NCBI RefSeq assembly: GCF_009811555.1
Contig: NZ_BLIN01000005.1
Coordinates: forward strand, 4,411,501-4,475,500
Length of the DNA stretch: 64,000 nt
Direction of reading: 5' to 3'
DNA from: Streptomyces caniferus
GTDB lineage: Bacteria > Actinomycetota > Actinomycetes > Streptomycetales > Streptomycetaceae
The translations under genes were made by a program, and so were the position numbers. Positions 59,493-64,000 of the stretch are shown one piece after another. The notes under the pieces are model-generated. The model searched no databases, was not told where the DNA came from, and saw only the letters and a program-made list of their open reading frames with translations. Positions within the stretch are counted from its first letter, which is position 1, and each line of letters opens with the position of its first letter.

Positions 59493-60215
59493 TCAGCCGG
59501 TCAAAGCCGATGGCCTTCCCTGTGCCACGGGTTGGGTGGAATCCAGGTGTGCCCAGGCGATCAGCCGGTGGCTGTGGCCCCATTCCGGCTCGCAGGTCGT
59601 CAGCGTGAGATAGCGGCCGGGGCCGTTGAACCCGGATTTCCGCGGTACGGGGTCGATCACCCCGATGTCGCCGGGCAGCGTCGTATAGGGCCGGTTGTCG
59701 ATGCGGTAGGTGAACCAGGTCGCGCCGTCGGTCAGCACCACGGCGTCGCCGGGGCGCAGCCGGGGGAAGTCCTTGAAGGGGTCGCCGTAGGTGCGGCGGT
59801 GGCCGGCGACGGAGAAGTTGCCGGTCTCCCCCAGGTGCGCGGTGCGGTCGTAATGGCCGAGGCCGCGCTTGAGGACGTCGGTCGCGGTGCCCTCGATCAC
59901 GGGCTTGGCCCAGTCGGCGCCCAGCCGCGGGATGTACATGACGGCGAACGACGCGCCCGGGATGTAGGGGCGGGGCCGGGTGTCTGGGGCGGGCAGGCGG
60001 CCGGGGGCCTGCTTCTCGTCCGGGGACGGCTTGCCGCCAGGCCCGGTGGCCGCTCCCGTGGACCACTGGTGCTGGAGCCTGCCGATCTCGCCGTCCATGG
60101 CACTGTCCGCCCGTACGCCGGTCCAGAAGAGGAGGTAGGCCACGAACAGCACGATCAGCGCGCCGACGGTGAGGCAGATTTCGCTGAGCGTCCGCACGAT
60201 CCACCGCACCGTCAT
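59493..60215 (-). CDS. third class E sortase
   Basis: 240 residues. TM near 9-30 (EICLTVGALIVLFVAYLLFWTG), an insert rich in Pro/Gly (55-85) and the barrel with His139 (FSVAGHRRTYG), Cys208 (LTLTTCEP) and Arg217 (GHSHRLIAW). It keeps the catalytic triad but has CEPEWGHSHR where the two neighbours have CTP-FTST-R, so its active-site rim differs and the substrate may too. Its start lies 37 bp after the DUF881 stop, on the same strand. Confidence 0.9.
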   Translation of the reverse strand: MTVRWIVRTLSEICLTVGALIVLFVAYLLFWTGVRADSAMDGEIGRLQHQWSTGAATGPGGKPSPDEKQAPGRLPAPDTRPRPYIPGASFAVMYIPRLGADWAKPVIEGTATDVLKRGLGHYDRTAHLGETGNFSVAGHRRTYGDPFKDFPRLRPGDAVVLTDGATWFTYRIDNRPYTTLPGDIGVIDPVPRKSGFNGPGRYLTLTTCEPEWGHSHRLIAWAHLDSTQPVAQGRPSALTG

Positions 60216-60252
60216 CCGGCCCCGCCCCTCCCGCCGCCCCGCGGCGCGCGGG

Positions 60253-61023
60253 CTACGGCTTCACAGGCTGTGCGTAGTGCAGATCCACTGTGCCGGAGTA
60301 GCCGGGAAGAGTCACCGCCTCGTGCTGGTCGACTTTCCATCCCAGGCCGTAGGCGTTCACGTACTGGAGGTAGTTCTGGATGGCGGGGGAGGCGGTCAGC
60401 GCGTTGGTGAGGGCCTCCCGGTCGCCGACGGCGGTGACCTTGTACGGCGGGGAGTAGACCCGGCCCTGGAGGATCAGGGTGTTGCCGACGCAGCGCACCG
60501 CGCTGGTGGAGATCAGCCGCTGGTCCATGACCTTGATGCCCTTGGCGCCGCCGTGCCACAGGGCGTTCACCACGGCCTGCAGGTCCTGCTGGTGGATGAC
60601 CAGGTCGTTGGGCTGCGGCTGGGGCACGCCGGGGATCTTGGCGGTGGCGTTCGGCGGGGCGTCGGTCAGCGTGACCGTCACGCCCTGGCCCTTCAGCGGC
60701 TTGGTCCCGGCGTTCTTCTCCAGCGCCTTGACCTTGGCTTCCTCGGCCTTGGAGCTGCCGTTGTCGCGCCGCGCGAGGGCGTCGACCTCCTGCCGCAGGG
60801 TGGCGTTGCTCTCGTCCTGGGAGCCGTTCTTGTGGCTGCGTTCCTGGATGAGGTCGGACAGCCGCAGCATCGAGTCGTCCGAGCGCAGATTCGTGCCCCG
60901 TGCGGTGTCGAAGCTCAGCCAGAACAGCAGCCCGGCGAGCGCGAATACGATGAGGGTGAGAAACCGCACGGGCCGCAGGCGGGGACGATGGGGGCTTTCG
61001 GGGGAGTCAGCGGAATTGCTCAA
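60253..61023 (-). CDS. DUF881 family membrane protein
   Basis: 256 residues from a TTG (AAGGAG about 10 nt upstream). TM near 20-38 (RFLTLIVFALAGLLFWLSF), a coiled coil (about 50-105; RLSDLIQERSHKNGSQDESNATLRQEVDALARR), then the DUF881 domain (GQGVTVTLTDAPPNATA ... NDLVIHQQDLQAVVNALWHGGAKGIKVMDQRLISTSAVRCVGNTLILQGRVYSPPYKVTAVG). DUF881 genes accompany division genes in actinomycetes. Divergent from crgA. Confidence 0.9.
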   Translation of the reverse strand: MSNSADSPESPHRPRLRPVRFLTLIVFALAGLLFWLSFDTARGTNLRSDDSMLRLSDLIQERSHKNGSQDESNATLRQEVDALARRDNGSSKAEEAKVKALEKNAGTKPLKGQGVTVTLTDAPPNATAKIPGVPQPQPNDLVIHQQDLQAVVNALWHGGAKGIKVMDQRLISTSAVRCVGNTLILQGRVYSPPYKVTAVGDREALTNALTASPAIQNYLQYVNAYGLGWKVDQHEAVTLPGYSGTVDLHYAQPVKP

Positions 61024-61206
61024 CGTACCCTTACTCCTTACGGCGCCGCGGAAGCACTACGCTAACGGACGCCCGGGAATAAGGAATCCGCTCCCCACCG
61101 CGTCCGTGCCCCGGCGCACACCACGTACTTCCCCCGCGGATGGGGGCACTGCCCGCTCGGGCCGAGCCGAGAGCGGGGGAGCAGCGCATCGACAGGAGAG
61201 TTCCTC

Positions 61207-61461
61207 GTGCCGAAGTCACGGATCCGCAAGAAGGACGACTTCACGCCGCCGCCGGCGAAGACCACCAACCTGAAGATGAACTCAGGTCGCGGTTGGGTGG
61301 CGCCGCTGATGCTGGCGATGTTCCTCATCGGACTGGTGTGGATCGTGATGTTCTACGTGTCCGAAGGTGATCTGCCGATCGCGGCCATGGGCAACTGGAA
61401 CATCGTGTGCGGCTTCGGCTTCATCGCGGTGGGCTTCGGCGTATCCACCCAGTGGAAGTAG
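61207..61461 (+). CDS. crgA: CrgA cell division protein
   Basis: 84 residues from a GTG (AGGAGA upstream). Basic cytosolic N-terminus ([24 protein letters not shown]), then two TM hairpin segments: [22 protein letters not shown] and [18 protein letters not shown]. The length and the DLPI...NWN turn match CrgA, which in Streptomyces holds back FtsZ ring formation during aerial growth and in mycobacteria links FtsZ, FtsQ and Wag31. Confidence 0.96.
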   Translation: MPKSRIRKKDDFTPPPAKTTNLKMNSGRGWVAPLMLAMFLIGLVWIVMFYVSEGDLPIAAMGNWNIVCGFGFIAVGFGVSTQWK

Positions 61462-61491
61462 CACAAGCCCTGCCCAAGGCCATCCACACGG

Positions 61492-61500
61492 TTATCCACA
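61492..61500 (+). other. DnaA box TTATCCACA
   Basis: Perfect box 30 bp downstream of crgA; first of three in the crgA-rhomboid gap. A partial CATCCACAC is adjacent. Confidence 0.6.
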
Positions 61501-61523
61501 GCCGGGGAAAACTTCAGAAGATC

Positions 61524-61532
61524 TGTGGATAA
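61524..61532 (-). other. DnaA box TTATCCACA (reverse)
   Basis: TGTGGATAA, 32 bp from and opposite to the previous box, giving an inverted pair. Confidence 0.6.
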
Positions 61533-61670
61533 CCTTCCGGAGGTTGACGCCGGTGTGATCGGCGGCACCCTCTCCCGGCCTGCGCCTCCCCGCATCCTTA
61601 CTGGGGAAACGCAGGTCAGGGCGGCTCGGATCGGGCGTTCCGCACAGCATGCACAAGATCGGCCACGTAC

Positions 61671-61679
61671 TGTGGACAA
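61671..61679 (-). other. DnaA box TTGTCCACA (reverse)
   Basis: TGTGGACAA, the preferred Streptomyces oriC form, 19 bp before the rhomboid stop codon. Confidence 0.55.
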
Positions 61680-61697
61680 CTTGACGGAACAGGCCCC

Positions 61698-62615
61698 TCA
61701 GCCCAGGAGCTGAAGGGTCCGTACCCACACCACCGCGACGATCGCGAGCAGCGCGACCACACAGGTCGCGACGTGCACCAGGGTCCGGCGGTCACGCGGC
61801 GCATGGACCATCCCGAACGCCACCGCGGCGCCCACCACCAGGCCGCCGACATGGGCCTGCCAGGCGATGTTCGGCCACAGGAACGTGAAGGCCAGGTTGA
61901 GGCCGAGCAGGATCAGCACCGGCTTCATGTCGTAGTTCATCCGCCGCAGCAGTACCGCGGTCGCACCGAGCAGCCCGAAGATCGCGCCGGACGCACCCAG
62001 CGAGGGCTGGTTCTGCGCGGCGAGGAGATACGACAGGGCGCTGCCGCCCAGACCGGCGAGCATGTAGAGCGCGATGAACCGCAGTCGGCCGAGCGCCGCC
62101 TCCAGCGGAGGTCCCAGCCACCACAGCGAGAGCATGTTGAACGCGAAGTGTGCGATCTGCTGGTGCAGGAACATCGCGGTCAGCAGGCGGTACCACTCAC
62201 CCTCCGCGACCCCCACCAGCCGGAACTGACTCGGATCGGCGGCGAGCCCCACCAGGTCGAGACGGCTGGGCAGCCAGCTCGACGTGCCGCCGGTCGCCAG
62301 CACGGCCAAGAACACGGCGGCGTTCAGGCCCAGCAGAATCATGGTGATCAGCCGCGGATCGGTCGCGATCCTGCCGCCCGCGATCGTGCGCGGCGCCGTC
62401 GCCTGCGGCGCATGGCCGGTACCGCTGCCGCCGCGCACACAGGACGGGCACTGGAAGCCCACCGAGGCACTGACCATGCACTCCGGGCATATCGGCTGGT
62501 CACAGCGGGTACAGCGGACGCCGGTCGGGCGATCGGGATGGCGGGAGCAGCCGGGCAGGCCGTCGCCGCCCTGCGCGTCCTGCGGCTTGTGCGGGCTGCC
62601 TGGCACCTGGTCCAT
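61698..62615 (-). CDS. rhomboid family intramembrane serine protease with Cys-rich N-terminus
   Basis: 305 residues from the ATG at 62615. N-terminal zinc-binding-like region (20-60; HPDRPTGVRCTRCDQPICPECM ... FQCPSC), then six TM segments. Rhomboid motifs: the WYRLLTAMFLHQQIAHFAFNMLSLWWLG oxyanion region, catalytic Ser in GASGAIFGLLGA and His in WQAHVGGLVVG. The catalytic dyad is therefore intact. Substrate unknown. Followed on the minus strand by three DnaA boxes. Confidence 0.92.
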   Translation of the reverse strand: MDQVPGSPHKPQDAQGGDGLPGCSRHPDRPTGVRCTRCDQPICPECMVSASVGFQCPSCVRGGSGTGHAPQATAPRTIAGGRIATDPRLITMILLGLNAAVFLAVLATGGTSSWLPSRLDLVGLAADPSQFRLVGVAEGEWYRLLTAMFLHQQIAHFAFNMLSLWWLGPPLEAALGRLRFIALYMLAGLGGSALSYLLAAQNQPSLGASGAIFGLLGATAVLLRRMNYDMKPVLILLGLNLAFTFLWPNIAWQAHVGGLVVGAAVAFGMVHAPRDRRTLVHVATCVVALLAIVAVVWVRTLQLLG

Positions 62616-62764
62616 CGTCCCCTCGTCCTGTTCTCCGTCCGGGCGCGTCCACGCTCCGCCTCGCCCGGACGTCCCCGACCCCGGACGAGCCTCGCGCCCC
62701 GCCTGATGTACGACCGGGCGGGGCGCAATGGTTCCCCGGACCCGGCCGGGGCGCAAGACGCGGC

Positions 62765-63292
62765 TCAGCGGGTCTCGATGACGACCGACTGGATGACGAC
62801 GTCCTGGACGGGACGGTCGGTGCGCGGGTTGGTCTGGGTGCCGGCGATGGCGTCGACGACCTTCTTGCTCGCCTCGTTGCTGACCTCACCGAAGATGGTG
62901 TGCTTGCCGGTCAGCCACGCCGTCGCGCCGACGGTGATGAAGAACTGCGAGCCGTTCGTGCCCGGACCGGCGTTGGCCATGGCCAGCAGGTACGGCTTGT
63001 TGAAGGCCAGGTCGGGGTGGAACTCGTCCCCGAACTCGTAACCGGGGCCACCGGTGCCGTTGCCCAGCGGGTCGCCGCCCTGGATCATGAAACCGCTGAT
63101 CACCCGGTGGAAGACGGTGCCGTCGTACAGCCGGTCCGTGGACTTCTTGCCGGTCGCCGGGTGGGTCCACTCCCGCTCACCGTTGGCGAGCTCGACGAAG
63201 TTCTTGACCGTCTTGGGTGCATGGTTCGGCAGGAGCCGAATCTCGATGTCGCCCTGGTTCGTCTTCAGGGTGGCGTAGAGCTGCTCAGCCAC
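62765..63292 (-). CDS. ppiA: cyclophilin-type peptidyl-prolyl isomerase
   Basis: 175 residues from a GTG. Cyclophilin core: TVFHRVISGFMIQGGDPLGNGTGGPGYEFGDEF (active-site Arg and Phe), LAMANAGPGTNGSQFFITVGATAWLTGKHTIFGEV (Trp for ligand stacking). No signal peptide, so cytosolic. A short insert (WTHPATGKKSTDRLYDG) is typical of actinomycete PpiA. Confidence 0.95.
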   Translation of the reverse strand: MAEQLYATLKTNQGDIEIRLLPNHAPKTVKNFVELANGEREWTHPATGKKSTDRLYDGTVFHRVISGFMIQGGDPLGNGTGGPGYEFGDEFHPDLAFNKPYLLAMANAGPGTNGSQFFITVGATAWLTGKHTIFGEVSNEASKKVVDAIAGTQTNPRTDRPVQDVVIQSVVIETR

Positions 63293-63680
63293 GATCTACC
63301 TTCCATAAGTCTTCGCTGACGGTTCCCGATCCTCGCACGAACGGGCCCTCCCAGAGCCCGACCACGGCCCCGCACCGAGTTGCGCGCGGCGTTTCGCCCT
63401 CGCCCGGCCACGGCCGTTTCCCGAGCGCCCGGCCGCCTCGCGCGCGCCGTCCGGCCACCGCTCCTTGACGTCTTTCGTACTGATTTCCTGCGCCTGAACC
63501 GGAAAACCGTGGCATTGTCGTTCACAAGGCTCCGGAAGGTCCGCAATGACCCGGATGCCCGCTCGCACATGCCGTGGGAAGCATGAGCGGGCATGATCTT
63601 CAAACGGGTGGACAGGCGATACAGCAGACACGGGGGATCAGCCCCCAAGCCCCGGACACGCCACCGAGGAGGAGGATCCC
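63293..63680. other. 388-bp gap between ppiA and the DUF5324 gene
   Basis: Divergent region. TTGACG at 63465-63470 could be a -35 toward the right, but no clear -10 was found. A minus ORF spanning it (63265-63855) runs antisense through DUF5324 and is a shadow. Nothing else seen. Confidence 0.5.
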
Positions 63681-64000
63681 GTGACCCGCAAGAAGAGCGT
63701 GCGCGCCGCGACCGATACGGCCAAGGACAGCGTGCGGCACGCCGCGGAAGTGGTGGCTCCTTATGCCGGTACGGCCAAGGACGCCGCCGTGCACTTTGCT
63801 CACGAGGCTCGGACGCGAGCGGCTCCCAAGGTGGCGGAGGCCGCCCACCAGGCACGTACGCAGTACGACACCCATCTGCACCCGCGTATCGAGCACGCCC
63901 GCGGCACGCTGCCGCCCAAGGTCGACGCGGCGGCGACCCGTGCAGCCTGCCGGACCCGCAAGGCAGCCCGCCAGGCGGCCGACTACACGGCGCCGCGGCT
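63681..64000 (+). CDS. DUF5324 family protein (partial, runs off the window)
   Basis: Begins at a GTG preceded by AGGAGGAGG and is open to the window end (106 codons). Lys/Ala-rich amphipathic helices are repeated: TRKKSVRAATDTAKDSVRHAAEVVAPYAGTAKDAAVHFAHEARTRAAPKVAEAAHQARTQYD. Apolipoprotein/YtxH-like repeats are typical of this family, which is of unknown role; a C-terminal TM usually follows but would lie outside. Confidence 0.8.
   Translation, partial: MTRKKSVRAATDTAKDSVRHAAEVVAPYAGTAKDAAVHFAHEARTRAAPKVAEAAHQARTQYDTHLHPRIEHARGTLPPKVDAAATRAACRTRKAARQAADYTAPR

Noticed and set aside
63265..63855. Minus ORF across the ppiA-DUF5324 gap
   Set aside because: Antisense to a well-supported DUF5324 start with a perfect ribosome site; low-complexity Arg-rich product.

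Overview
The window is chromosomal DNA of a high-GC actinomycete, almost certainly a Streptomyces. The evidence is very GC-rich codon use, many GTG starts, class E sortases, crgA, a Bpa-type proteasome activator, two branched-chain 2-oxoacid dehydrogenase (bkd) operons, and six perfect plus one near-perfect copies of the 14-bp Streptomyces ParB site parS (GTTTCACGTGAAAC). Gene order resembles my recollection of the S. coelicolor core region running from the bkd operons to crgA/ppiA on one side of oriC. The parS sites and scattered DnaA boxes fit an origin-proximal position. I see no insertion sequence, prophage, CRISPR array or large foreign island.

Layout. 1-5.1 kb: a gene tail, an MFS transporter with its GntR regulator, a GNAT-NUDIX fusion, a VOC protein and an AraC regulator. 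5.1-9.8 kb: bkd operon 1 (E1alpha, E1beta, E2), divergent from an orphan DevR/DosR-type response regulator. 9.9-15.1 kb: an FMN split-barrel protein, an APH-like kinase and two divergent membrane Ser/Thr kinases. 15.2-19.6 kb: Bpa, a secreted anchored protein, a quinone oxidoreductase and a K+ channel. 19.7-22.4 kb: MoeA and a MobA-DUF6457 fusion. 22.7-27.3 kb: bkd operon 2 with divergent bkdR. 27.5-39.5 kb: phenylacetate catabolism (TetR regulator, hydroxyacyl-CoA dehydrogenase, paaN, paaABCDE, an acyl-CoA dehydrogenase). This block is interrupted by a minus-strand set SpoU-HTTM-DUF5819. 39.7-46.9 kb: rhodanese, J-domain protein, DUF2252, a MarR/membrane-protein pair and an HxlR/azoreductase pair. 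47.4 kb: tRNA-Leu(CAG). 48.0-56.1 kb: the cell-wall growth operon fhaA-fhaB-pstP-rodA-pbpA-pknB. 56.3-64 kb: three class E sortases around pabA and a 58-residue membrane protein, then DUF881, crgA, a rhomboid protease, ppiA and the start of a DUF5324 gene.

How the parts connect. A 14-bp operator-like palindrome occurs in the bkd2/bkdR, paaN/hydroxyacyl-CoA dehydrogenase and paaA promoter regions (two exact copies in opposite orientation, one with a single mismatch). This suggests the TetR repressor encoded here controls aromatic and branched-chain acyl-CoA catabolism together. The HxlR regulator has an N-terminal Cys at the YodB position, and a TACT-N7-AGTA site lies between it and azoR, indicating a thiol-based quinone/azo stress switch. 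The MarR pair has its own palindromic operators. The 48-61 kb block combines PASTA-kinase signalling, SEDS/PBP peptidoglycan synthesis, sortase anchoring and division control.

The least-explained gene set is the tightly overlapping SpoU-HTTM-DUF5819 group. The HTTM protein belongs to the membrane family that includes vitamin K-dependent gamma-carboxylase, and its partner is uncharacterised.
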